Source: Lachnospiraceae bacterium
Lineage (GTDB): Bacteria; Bacillota; Clostridia; Lachnospirales; Lachnospiraceae
Assembly (NCBI GenBank): GCA_017964055.1
Contig: JAGCSS010000281.1
Span: forward strand, 1 to 8,338
DNA length: 8,338 nucleotides
Direction: 5' to 3'
Under the pieces are notes generated by a model. That model ran no database searches, was not told the DNA's origin, and was given only the letters and a program-made list of their open reading frames with translations. How positions within the stretch are numbered: position 1 is the first letter of the stretch; the number at the start of each line of letters is the position of its first letter. Below, piece after piece: positions 1 through 5,568 of this stretch. A program made the position numbers and the translations under genes.

Positions 1-309
1 CTGACTGCCTGCCGTATCGGACGGCCGGAGCAGGCGTGGAAGCATTTCGTAAATACGGCGTCCATAGACCTAAAGGGCGGCGGAAAACAGTGGGCCGGAG
101 AGATATACATCGGAGGTACGCATCCGGCTGCAAACGGCGGCGCATGGATGATCGCGGTGCTGGGATTTGCGGGTCTGTCCGTAAAAGACGGCAAACTAAA
201 CCTTGATCCGCATCTGCCGAAAGAGATCAAAAAGCTGACCTTTCCGATCGAATTCCGCGGGAAGAGGCTGCGGATCACCGTAACTCACGAGAGTCATACA
301 ATAGAATGA
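1..309 (+). CDS. C-terminal part of a GH65-family glycoside phosphorylase (5' end outside window)
   Basis: The frame is open from base 1 to a TGA at 307-309 and gives the last 102 residues of a larger protein. Visible residues 38-59 hold GGTHPAANGGAW followed by a hydrophobic GFAGL stretch. This matches the conserved G-x-H-x-A-A-x-G-G loop near the end of the GH65 (alpha/alpha)6 barrel, which helps form the phosphate site in this family. The tail (about 60-98: DGKLNLDPHLPKEIKKLTF..FRGKRLRITV) fits the small beta-sheet GH65 C-terminal domain. GH65 enzymes phosphorolyse alpha-linked glucose disaccharides such as maltose, trehalose, kojibiose or nigerose in the cytoplasm, releasing beta-glucose 1-phosphate. 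The neighbouring beta-phosphoglucomutase is the usual partner and supports the call. Substrate cannot be told from this end. A GH65 hydrolase is possible, but pgmB next door argues for a phosphorylase. Confidence 0.85.
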   Translation: MTACRIGRPEQAWKHFVNTASIDLKGGGKQWAGEIYIGGTHPAANGGAWMIAVLGFAGLSVKDGKLNLDPHLPKEIKKLTFPIEFRGKRLRITVTHESHTIE

Positions 310-310
310 G

Positions 311-356
311 AAGGTGCCTGTCATCGTGCGATAATGCACAGTTGACAGGCACCTTT
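311..356 (+). terminator. Intrinsic terminator after the GH65 gene; shares stem word with the hairpin at 6197-6242
   Basis: A perfect 13-bp inverted repeat, AAGGTGCCTGTCA (311-323) with TGACAGGCACCTT (343-355), encloses a 19-nt loop that itself contains GTGC/GCAC (326-329 with 336-339). A run of T (354-359) follows directly on the plus strand, so it should terminate the GH65 transcript, starting one base after its stop. On the minus strand it would lie after pgmB (stop at 372), but the T-tract there is poor. The word GTGCCTGTCA recurs in the other convergent-gene terminator of the window. Confidence 0.85.
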
Positions 357-371
357 TTTCTGTTGCTGTAT

Positions 372-1004
372 TTATATGAGATCCAGCAGTTCACTGATAT
401 TGCCGATCCTGGCGTCAGCCTTGTCGTAGGCTGCCGCGTCTCCGATGCCGATGCTGTAGAAGCCGCCCGCGTTGGCAGCGTCTATGCCTGCGACCGCGTC
501 TTCGGTCACGGCGCATTCACCGGGTGTGAGTCCCAAAAACTCAGCTCCTTTTAAGAATACCTCGGGGTCCGGCTTGGAACGGGTGATATTGGTCCCGTCG
601 GAGACCGCGTCAAAATATTTTTCCAGGTCTGTCAGCTTTAAGATGAGCTTTGCGTTTTTGCTGGAGCTGCCGACTGCGGTCTTTATGCCACGTTTATGCA
701 GCCGTGAGAGGGTTTCGCGTACCTCACCCGCCACGACGTCGGGGGTAAGGGACTGCAAAAGCTCTACATATCTGTTATTCTTGCGCTCAGCGAGCGCTTC
801 TTTTTCCTGATCGGAAAGCACCATATTACCGAGATTTAAGATGATATCGAGTGAAGCCATGCGGGAAACGCCGCGCAGCAGATTGTTCTCGGTATGTCCG
901 AACGGTATGCCGAGCTCGTCGGCGATCGACTTCCATGCCCTGTAATGCATTTCGTCGGTTGAGATCAATACACCGTCCAGATCAAAGATGACTCCTTGTT
1001 TCAT
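372..1004 (-). CDS. pgmB: Beta-phosphoglucomutase (HAD superfamily)
   Basis: Cytoplasmic enzyme that interconverts beta-glucose 1-phosphate and glucose 6-phosphate, feeding products of inverting disaccharide phosphorylases into glycolysis. At 210 residues it has the usual family length. Visible motifs are HAD motif I FDLDGV with nucleophile D8 and acid/base D10; cap-domain T16, H20 and the RGVSR loop (R48); motif II GSSSKN (112-117); K144 in RSKPDP; and the metal-binding E168-D169 in TEDAVAGIDAA. These sit at or within one residue of the known Lactococcus lactis PgmB positions. ATG at 1004-1002 has the ribosome site GTGAGGA, which overlaps the stop of the lacI-type gene ending 9 bp upstream, so the two genes are very probably translated from one transcript. 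The GH65 phosphorylase converges on it from the other strand. Confidence is high; a different HAD sugar phosphatase is unlikely given the cap-loop match. Confidence 0.93.
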   Translation of the reverse strand: MKQGVIFDLDGVLISTDEMHYRAWKSIADELGIPFGHTENNLLRGVSRMASLDIILNLGNMVLSDQEKEALAERKNNRYVELLQSLTPDVVAGEVRETLSRLHKRGIKTAVGSSSKNAKLILKLTDLEKYFDAVSDGTNITRSKPDPEVFLKGAEFLGLTPGECAVTEDAVAGIDAANAGGFYSIGIGDAAAYDKADARIGNISELLDLI

Positions 1005-1013
1005 ACGTAATCC

Positions 1014-2033
1014 TCACTGTTTGTTTAGATTACGAACGCTTTCCCTTTCTATAAGTGTGACCGGAAGAATCACCGAACGCTCGGCAAGAGGTTCATTCCG
1101 AAACTGTGAGAGCAGCATGTCGACCGCGAGATATCCCTTCTGTTCGGCGTCCTGATGGATCGTGGTCAGGCAGGGGTTGGTCAGGCGGCACAGGTAGTTG
1201 TCATCGAAGCCGATGATCGATTTGTCGCGGGGAACGAGCACTCCCTTTTCGCGAAGCCCGGTCATGATGCCTGCCGCGAGGATATCCGCGGAAGCAAATA
1301 TGCCGGTGATCTCGGGTTTTGCGGCCAGCTTGTGTCCGAGCCGCTTACCTTCTTCGACAAAGATCTCCTGAGTGTAGACGAGCGAAGGATCGAAGGGCAC
1401 TCCGTACTCTTTAAGAGCCCTTTTATAGCCGATCAGGCGCTGTTCCACAACTCCGCCCGCACGGATCGAAGGTGAAGCGAAGGCTATCACGCGATGACCG
1501 TTCTCGAGCAGGTGCTTTGTTGCCAGATAACCGCCTTTTTCGTCTTCAAGCCCGATATTGTACACATCCGGGGCATCGATATAGCTGTCGATCAGAACGA
1601 AGGGAATACCGAGATTCCTGACACCGGCAAAAAAATCGTCCTCAAATACGCCTGTCAGGATCACGCCCGAGAGCTTCCAGCTGCGGCGCAGCGATTCGAG
1701 AGCCCGCGCGTCCTCTACGGAGCGGATCATAAGGAAATAACCCTCTTCGCGCGTGCGGAACTCTATGCCCTCGACGAAGCTTCCCAGGAACGGGTCACTC
1801 ATCGTGCTGCCTATATTCTGCGGAGTGATATGAGAGATCACTCCGATGATGTATGATTCATCGTTTACCAGCGTACGTGCGGTCATACTCGGGACATAAT
1901 GCTCCCTGTCGATGATCGAGCGTATCTTCGCGACCAGTTCGGGTGAAACCCTGCTTGAACGATTGTGTACGACATTCGAAACGGTGGTTATGCTGACCCC
2001 CGCTTCGGCGGCGATATCCTTTAAAGTTACCAT
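1014..2033 (-). CDS. LacI/GalR-family transcriptional regulator
   Basis: A 339-residue repressor of standard family length. The N-terminal helix-turn-helix (residues 3-24) reads LKDIAAEAGVSITTVSNVV, with recognition-helix residues I15, T16 and N20; N20 is less usual than the common Arg. The hinge helix (about 49-56) contains ART-L, where L55 would intercalate at a central CpG. From about 62 to the end is a type I periplasmic-binding-like sensor domain, with GVILTG (123-128), the NGHRVIAFASP strand-turn (178-188), a GIFASAD segment (244-250) and GFDD (275-278). ATG at 2033 follows AAGGAG by 8 nt. It lies upstream of pgmB with a 9-bp gap and probably shares its transcript. Two palindromes with LacI-type symmetry and central CpG (3758-3779, 3904-3919) are likely targets. 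The effector is presumably a sugar from the target glycan. No copy of that palindrome was seen before this gene, so autoregulation through it is not supported. Confidence 0.93.
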   Translation of the reverse strand: MVTLKDIAAEAGVSITTVSNVVHNRSSRVSPELVAKIRSIIDREHYVPSMTARTLVNDESYIIGVISHITPQNIGSTMSDPFLGSFVEGIEFRTREEGYFLMIRSVEDARALESLRRSWKLSGVILTGVFEDDFFAGVRNLGIPFVLIDSYIDAPDVYNIGLEDEKGGYLATKHLLENGHRVIAFASPSIRAGGVVEQRLIGYKRALKEYGVPFDPSLVYTQEIFVEEGKRLGHKLAAKPEITGIFASADILAAGIMTGLREKGVLVPRDKSIIGFDDNYLCRLTNPCLTTIHQDAEQKGYLAVDMLLSQFRNEPLAERSVILPVTLIERESVRNLNKQ

Positions 2034-2168
2034 GTTGACGACTCCTTGTTTTCAGCTAAAAGATTAACATTTTTTCACGCTTCATTTCAAGTGTTTTAAG
2101 TGATTTCTTCGGCGTTTCGCACGGAAAACGTCCGCATTGATAAAATATTGTTCCGTATCATAACAAGT

Positions 2169-2190
2169 CGGGGCGGAGAAACCCGCCCCG
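2169..2190 (-). terminator. GC-rich hairpin after the tandem-domain lipoprotein gene
   Basis: CGGGGCGG (2169-2176) pairs perfectly with CCGCCCCG (2183-2190) around a 6-nt loop, 14 bp past the stop of the minus-strand lipoprotein gene. The downstream minus-strand sequence (ACTTGTTAT) has only a weak T-tract, so termination may be inefficient, or the hairpin may mainly protect the 3' end. The rest of 2034-2204 holds the ribosome site and presumed promoter of the LacI-type gene. A TTGAAA with 17-bp spacing to TTAATC is present there but too weak to call. Confidence 0.55.
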
Positions 2191-2204
2191 CTTATGTTTA
2201 TTAA

Positions 2205-3701
2205 TTATTCTCCGAGTCCGGCAACGAAATCCTTGATGGGAAGATCGCCGGGCTTTCCTGTCTCGGGAACCGTCATTCCGGCGGTTACGTTCGCGGTATC
2301 GATGGGAGCGACGGGCTCTGCGAATCCGATCTCATCCAGCCAGATGACACAGGCTGCGAAAGCGCGGATATGGAATGCGTTTGTCATTCCGGGGAAGCCC
2401 GAGGCTTCAAGGTCTATCACGAGATCCTGCCAGTCTGTGGTGATAACGGGATGAGTTCCGTCAGCAAGCACCAGATCCGAGAAGCGCGCAGCATAGAATT
2501 TGCTGTCCTCGGGATGCCAGTCCATGATGAGTTTGTTCTCTTCACCGCCGGTCTCGCCCTTTACGCGGATAACGAGGTATTTGCAGTAGGAGATGCCGTC
2601 GAGAGCCCACATGTCGATCGCTTCACCCCAGTTGCCCATCCAGTCGCCCGCATGTGCGAAGTAATCGTCTTCGGTCTCGTAATCTTCGGGATCGAACTTC
2701 TTGGGACGGTAATCGAGCTTGATCGCGCCGTCCTCGTTCTTGCCGCGCAGATTTGCCCAGTTGTCCCACCAGATATTCGCGCCGTTGGGGCTGAGTTCGG
2801 GCTTGTTGTCGGGATCGCGGTCATCAAAGTTATCCCAGAGGAATGCGATATCTACGGAACCGCTGTCGGTCACGCCGAGGTATTCCCTGATCGGAAGATC
2901 GCCGGGCTTGCCTGTCTCGGGAACTGTAAAGCCTGCAATGATCGTATCTGCGCTGGTTGCGTCGATGGGTGCGACAGGCTCGGAGAATACGAGCTCGTCA
3001 AGCCAGATAACGCAGGGAGCAAAAGCGCGGATATGAAGGGCGTTGGTCATGCCGGGGAAGCCGGAAGCCTGCAGATCGATAACGAGATCCTGCCAGTCAG
3101 TGGTGATAACGGGATGAGTTCCGTCAGCCAGCACAAGGTCCGAGAAACGTGCAGCAAAGAATCTGCTGTCTTCGGGATGCCAGTCCATGATCAGGGATGC
3201 TTCTTCGCCGCCTGCTTCGCCCTTGATGCGGATAGTCAGGTATTTGCAGTAGGAGATGCCTTCGAGCGACCACATGTCGATCGCCTCACCCCAGTTGCCC
3301 ATCCAGTCACCCGCATGAGCAAAGTAGTCGTCCAGTGACTCAAAATCCTCAGGATCGAAATCCTTGGGACGGTAGTCGATCTTAACCGCGCCGTCTTCAT
3401 TCTTTGCGCGGAGATTAGCCCAGTTGTCCCACCACATCGAAGCGCCGTTCGGTGCGGTATCGGGTTTAACGTTGGGATCACGGTCATCGAAATTGTCCCA
3501 TACAAATGATGAGGGTGTCTCAGCAGCGGGTGCGGGTGCATCCGTAGGAGCCTCGGTAGGGTCCTGAACAGGTTCCTTTGTTACTGTCGCCTGTGTAGGC
3601 GCAGCAGTGTTCAGAGGCTGTTCAGGTTCGATTTTTTGTCCGCAGGCGGTCAGCGAAACGATCATGCTGACTGCAAGGACGAGAGCGAGTAACTTTTTCA
3701 T
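2205..3701 (-). CDS. Surface lipoprotein with two near-identical beta-sandwich (carbohydrate-binding-like) domains
   Basis: A 498-residue lipoprotein with no recognisable catalytic domain. Residues 1-20 form a lipoprotein signal peptide ending in the lipobox LTAC, so C20 would be lipidated and the protein held on the outer face of the membrane. Residues 21-66 are a Pro/Thr/Ala/Glu-rich linker. Two repeats follow, at 67-271 and 288-489, with about 30 differences in the first 181 aligned residues (~83% identity). Each carries WWDNWANL, GDWMGNWGEAIDMW, IMDWHPED, TDWQDLVIDL and a final IWLDE strand, then the tail VPETGKPGDLPI. The last strands resemble jelly-roll CBMs of the CBM11/CIA30 type (WQ-x-L-x-I..L, then I-x-LDE-x-x-F). 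The many tryptophans would suit sugar stacking. ATG at 3701 was chosen because GGAGGAG lies just upstream; an in-frame ATG at 3758 lies inside the operator palindrome. Glycan capture is inferred from fold and context. Confidence 0.85.
   Translation of the reverse strand: MKKLLALVLAVSMIVSLTACGQKIEPEQPLNTAAPTQATVTKEPVQDPTEAPTDAPAPAAETPSSFVWDNFDDRDPNVKPDTAPNGASMWWDNWANLRAKNEDGAVKIDYRPKDFDPEDFESLDDYFAHAGDWMGNWGEAIDMWSLEGISYCKYLTIRIKGEAGGEEASLIMDWHPEDSRFFAARFSDLVLADGTHPVITTDWQDLVIDLQASGFPGMTNALHIRAFAPCVIWLDELVFSEPVAPIDATSADTIIAGFTVPETGKPGDLPIREYLGVTDSGSVDIAFLWDNFDDRDPDNKPELSPNGANIWWDNWANLRGKNEDGAIKLDYRPKKFDPEDYETEDDYFAHAGDWMGNWGEAIDMWALDGISYCKYLVIRVKGETGGEENKLIMDWHPEDSKFYAARFSDLVLADGTHPVITTDWQDLVIDLEASGFPGMTNAFHIRAFAACVIWLDEIGFAEPVAPIDTANVTAGMTVPETGKPGDLPIKDFVAGLGE
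2235..2840 (-). repeat. Tandem intragenic repeat, copy 2 (C-terminal domain of the lipoprotein)
   Basis: This encodes residues 288-489 of the lipoprotein, from LWDNFDD to GDLPI, and is the second copy of the domain at 2889-3503. The aromatic positions (WWDNW, GDWMGNW, DWHPED, TDWQD, IWLDE) are all kept. Changes concentrate in the DPNVKPDTAP/DPDNKPELSP segment and around FESLDD/YETEDD. Confidence 0.92.
2889..3503 (-). repeat. Tandem intragenic repeat, copy 1 (N-terminal domain of the lipoprotein)
   Basis: This encodes residues 67-271 of the lipoprotein, from VWDNFDD to GDLPI. It matches the copy at 2235-2840 with a period of 221 codons, falling to 218 near the end because copy 1 has three extra residues after APID. 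Many nucleotide differences between copies are at third codon positions, so the duplication is not very recent and the protein sequence has been conserved. Confidence 0.92.
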
Positions 3702-3741
3702 ACTTCTCCTCCATAAATGATAAGTTGTAGTTTTGTGATCC

Positions 3742-3753
3742 AAACGCGCGTTT
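3742..3753. promoter_or_regulatory. 12-bp perfect palindrome in the lipoprotein leader; possible second operator
   Basis: AAACGCGCGTTT is a perfect palindrome with a central CpG between the lipoprotein gene's promoter and its start codon. Its centre is 21 bp, about two helical turns, from the centre of the GTTTAACGTTAAAC palindrome. It could be a site for another LacI-family protein or for cooperative binding. It could also be chance, as it is short. Confidence 0.35.
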
Positions 3754-3757
3754 ATCA

Positions 3758-3779
3758 ATAGGTTTAACGTTAAACCTAT
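3758..3779. promoter_or_regulatory. LacI-family operator (perfect 22-bp palindrome) at the lipoprotein promoter
   Basis: The palindrome is perfect over 22 bp with core GTTTAACGTTAAAC and a central CpG between 3768 and 3769, typical of LacI/GalR operators. It lies 11 bp downstream of the minus-strand -10 (3791-3796), covering or just following the predicted transcription start, where a bound repressor would block initiation. The same 14-bp core recurs at 3905-3918. The regulator at 1014-2033 is the likely ligand. Confidence 0.85.
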
Positions 3780-3790
3780 ATCATGAGCCC

Positions 3791-3820
3791 ATTATAGCAT
3801 CGCATTTTTTTTGTTGTCAA
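3791..3820 (-). promoter_or_regulatory. Sigma-A-type promoter for the lipoprotein gene
   Basis: On the minus strand, TTGACA (3820-3815) and TATAAT (3796-3791) are both perfect consensus with an 18-bp spacer. Transcription should start near 3784, directly before the operator palindrome, leaving a leader of about 80 nt that ends in the GGAGGAG ribosome site. An A/T-rich tract (about 3832-3853) between this promoter and the divergent one could act as an UP element. Confidence 0.85.
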
Positions 3821-3864
3821 GCCCTGCAGCGCAATAAAAATAAAATAAAAATCGTTTTACGGTA

Positions 3865-3893
3865 TTGCCTGTTCATAAAACGAAGAGTATAAT
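3865..3893 (+). promoter_or_regulatory. Sigma-A-type promoter for the beta-helix hydrolase / CBM32 operon
   Basis: TTGCCT (3865-3870, four of six matches to TTGACA) and a perfect TATAAT (3888-3893) are separated by 17 bp. Transcription should start near 3900, so the palindrome at 3904-3919 lies immediately downstream. The two divergent -35 elements are about 45 bp apart, across an A/T-rich segment. Confidence 0.8.
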
Positions 3894-3903
3894 AAAATCG
3901 AGA

Positions 3904-3919
3904 AGTTTAACGTTAAACT
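3904..3919. promoter_or_regulatory. LacI-family operator (perfect 16-bp palindrome) at the hydrolase promoter
   Basis: AGTTTAACGTTAAACT is a perfect palindrome centred on CpG (3911/3912), 10 bp after the -10 of the plus-strand promoter. It shares the 14-bp core GTTTAACGTTAAAC with the site at 3758-3779. The two centres are 143 bp apart, which is not a whole number of helical turns at 10.5 bp, so simple phased looping is not implied. Each site is placed to repress its own promoter. Confidence 0.85.
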
Positions 3920-3948
3920 ATTAGACGTGGATGAAAGGGGATTTTATA

Positions 3949-5463
3949 ATGAAAAGCAGGACAGGGATCTCTGCGCTCACGGTCTGCTTATGCATCGCGG
4001 CGGTACTATCGCTCGCGTTCTCGGTTTTCATGTTTGTATCACCGGGGGCACCGCGCATGAGATCCGATAATGATAACGGAGAGACTCAGACGATGCTCAA
4101 GCTGTACGAAGGCCCGAAGACCATGACCGGTTCGGAGAACGTGCTTGTATCCGTAAACGGACACAGGCTTTTTGTCTATGACGTAATGGTCAATCATAAA
4201 CATATCTGGGACGCGAATACGGTTCCGTCGGATACGCCGCTTACTTATTTTGATCTTGAAGGCACTGCCGATATCGATATCGAGGCACCGGGGCTCGGCG
4301 TTCCGGTCGAGAGCGCGGCAGTACTTCCGACCGGCTGCGGCATCGTTCCGACGGTGGCTGACGGCCATGTACGCTTTACGGTCACGGAACCGGGGCAGTA
4401 CACCGTTGTTTTCAATAATAATGTAAATAAGGCAGCGCACATTTTTGTAAATGCGATCGAAACCGATATTCCCGATCCCAATGATCCGAATGTTTACTAT
4501 ATCGGACCCGGTGAGTGGACAATGGACGCGATAGCGCTGACCGACGGGCAGACGCTGTATCTGTCGGGCGGAGCGGTACTGCATTCTGTGATTTCCGTGA
4601 ACAATGCAAAGAATGTGCGCATCTGCGGGCGCGGAATGATCGACGGCAGCGATTATCCCGCATGGAATCAGCCGGGAGCATTCGCTCGCGTACCGGTCGA
4701 CATCAATCATTCGACCGATGTTGAGGTAGAGGGCATCACGATCGTCAATTCAAACTGTTGGAATTTCAATTCATTCGCATCGAAGCGCGTTACGGTCGAT
4801 AACGTAAAGATAATATCCGGCAGGCAGAACGGCGACGGATTCACCTTCCAGTCCTGCACAGATCATCTGGTAACGAACAGCTTTGCGCGTACATGGGATG
4901 ACAGCCTGGTCGTTAAGAATTATGCGGGATCATCAAAGAACATCACGTTCAGGGGCGTTCAGATCTGGACGGATCTCGCTCAGTCGATGGAGATCGGATA
5001 TGAGACCGACAAGGGCATGACTCTCGATCCAGAGATCAGCGACGTGACATTTGAGGATATTACCGTTCTCTACAATTTCCATAAGCCGGTGATCAGCATT
5101 CACAACAGCGATGACGCGTTCGTGCATCACATCGTTTACCGTAATATAGTGGTCGAGAATGCGTTCATGCAGGGCGACAACGGCAGCAACAAGGAGCTGA
5201 TCGAGATGTCGCTTGCGAAATCCGGCTGGTCGACCGTGAAGGACGAATACGGAAGAGTGGACGATGTGCTGATCGACGGACTGACGGTTGTCAACACCGC
5301 TGACGGCAATGTCCCGTCTTCAAGATTTGCCGGACAGGATGAGGAGCACCGGATCACCAATGTTACCCTGAAAAACATCAGCATCCTCGGGAACCGGATC
5401 ACAGACCTGAAGTCGATGAAGGCATCGGTCAATGATCACTGTGACGGGATCACGGTTGAATAA
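3949..5463 (+). CDS. Membrane-anchored right-handed beta-helix glycoside hydrolase (GH28/GH49-like)
   Basis: A 504-residue extracellular protein. Residues 6-31 are a hydrophobic signal/anchor segment with no clear cleavage site. Residues about 60-170 look like a beta-sandwich ending in HIFVNAIETDIPDP. From VYYIGPGEWTM (about 182) onward is a pectin-lyase-fold beta-helix, with the entry SGGAVLHSV and GRGMIDGS and repeated NI/V-x-I-x-N rungs. Candidate catalytic acids are D296 (NGDGF) and D317-D318 (TWDDSLVVKN). Their 21/22 spacing equals that of D180 and D201/D202 in GH28 polygalacturonase II of Aspergillus niger. The GH28 GHG and RIK motifs are missing; QSMEIGYETD (345-354) stands near the GHG position. 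A beta-sandwich plus beta-helix also suits GH49 dextranase/isopullulanase-like enzymes, which fits the GH65/PgmB context. ATG 3949 was chosen because AAAGGGG lies 8 nt upstream; the ATG at 3931 lacks a good site. It leads the operon with the CBM32 gene. Confidence 0.8.
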   Translation: MKSRTGISALTVCLCIAAVLSLAFSVFMFVSPGAPRMRSDNDNGETQTMLKLYEGPKTMTGSENVLVSVNGHRLFVYDVMVNHKHIWDANTVPSDTPLTYFDLEGTADIDIEAPGLGVPVESAAVLPTGCGIVPTVADGHVRFTVTEPGQYTVVFNNNVNKAAHIFVNAIETDIPDPNDPNVYYIGPGEWTMDAIALTDGQTLYLSGGAVLHSVISVNNAKNVRICGRGMIDGSDYPAWNQPGAFARVPVDINHSTDVEVEGITIVNSNCWNFNSFASKRVTVDNVKIISGRQNGDGFTFQSCTDHLVTNSFARTWDDSLVVKNYAGSSKNITFRGVQIWTDLAQSMEIGYETDKGMTLDPEISDVTFEDITVLYNFHKPVISIHNSDDAFVHHIVYRNIVVENAFMQGDNGSNKELIEMSLAKSGWSTVKDEYGRVDDVLIDGLTVVNTADGNVPSSRFAGQDEEHRITNVTLKNISILGNRITDLKSMKASVNDHCDGITVE

Positions 5464-5530
5464 TGCGCAAGATGTGCCCTGCGGCACGATAAGGAGCCCG
5501 GTACATAAGTGACATGTAGGGCGAAGAATC

Positions 5531-5553
5531 AGATGCGGTTAATAACCGCATCT
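5531..5553. promoter_or_regulatory. 11-bp inverted repeat just before the ribosome site of the CBM32 gene
   Basis: AGATGCGGTTA (5531-5541) is mirrored by TAACCGCATCT (5543-5553) around a single central A. In RNA it can form a 9-bp stem with a TAATA loop, ending 3 nt before AAGGAG (5557-5562). No T-tract follows, so it is not a terminator. It could modulate translation, stabilise the downstream message after processing, or be a protein-binding site. A smaller hairpin (GTGCC/GGCAC, 5474-5487) precedes it in the same 105-bp spacer. Confidence 0.5.
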
Positions 5554-5568
5554 AAGAAGGAGACAGAT

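Noticed and set aside
306..554. Plus-strand open frame starting at the GH65 stop and running through the terminator into pgmB
   Set aside because: It would read across the hairpin at 311-356 and then antisense to a confident pgmB, with no ribosome binding site.
2062..2090. Possible promoter TTGAAA-17-TTAATC for the LacI-type gene (minus strand)
   Set aside because: The -35 is good but the -10 matches only two of six consensus bases, so it cannot be told from chance in this A/T-rich stretch.
2111..2133. GGCGTTTC ... GAAAACGTCC imperfect inverted repeat upstream of the LacI-type gene
   Set aside because: The arms differ by an insertion and do not resemble the GTTTAACGTTAAAC operator, so an autoregulatory site is not supported.
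2370..3338. 322-codon open frame on the plus strand, antisense to the lipoprotein gene
   Set aside because: It mirrors the duplicated lipoprotein coding sequence, has no ribosome binding site and its translation looks like no known protein. Its length comes from the repeated, strongly biased codons of the true gene.
3702..3758. N-terminal extension of the lipoprotein to an ATG at 3758
   Set aside because: It would put 19 polar residues before a clean lipoprotein signal peptide and overlap the operator, while the ATG at 3701 has GGAGGAG at ideal distance.
4039..4710. 223-codon open frame on the minus strand within the beta-helix hydrolase gene
   Set aside because: The opposite frame encodes a clear signal segment, beta-sandwich and beta-helix with a good start and promoter. 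This one has no start signals and an Arg/Ile/His-rich, shadow-like composition.
5474..5487. GTGCC-CTGC-GGCAC hairpin as a terminator after the hydrolase gene
   Set aside because: The stem is only 5 bp and no T-tract follows. The strong terminator lies after the CBM32 gene.
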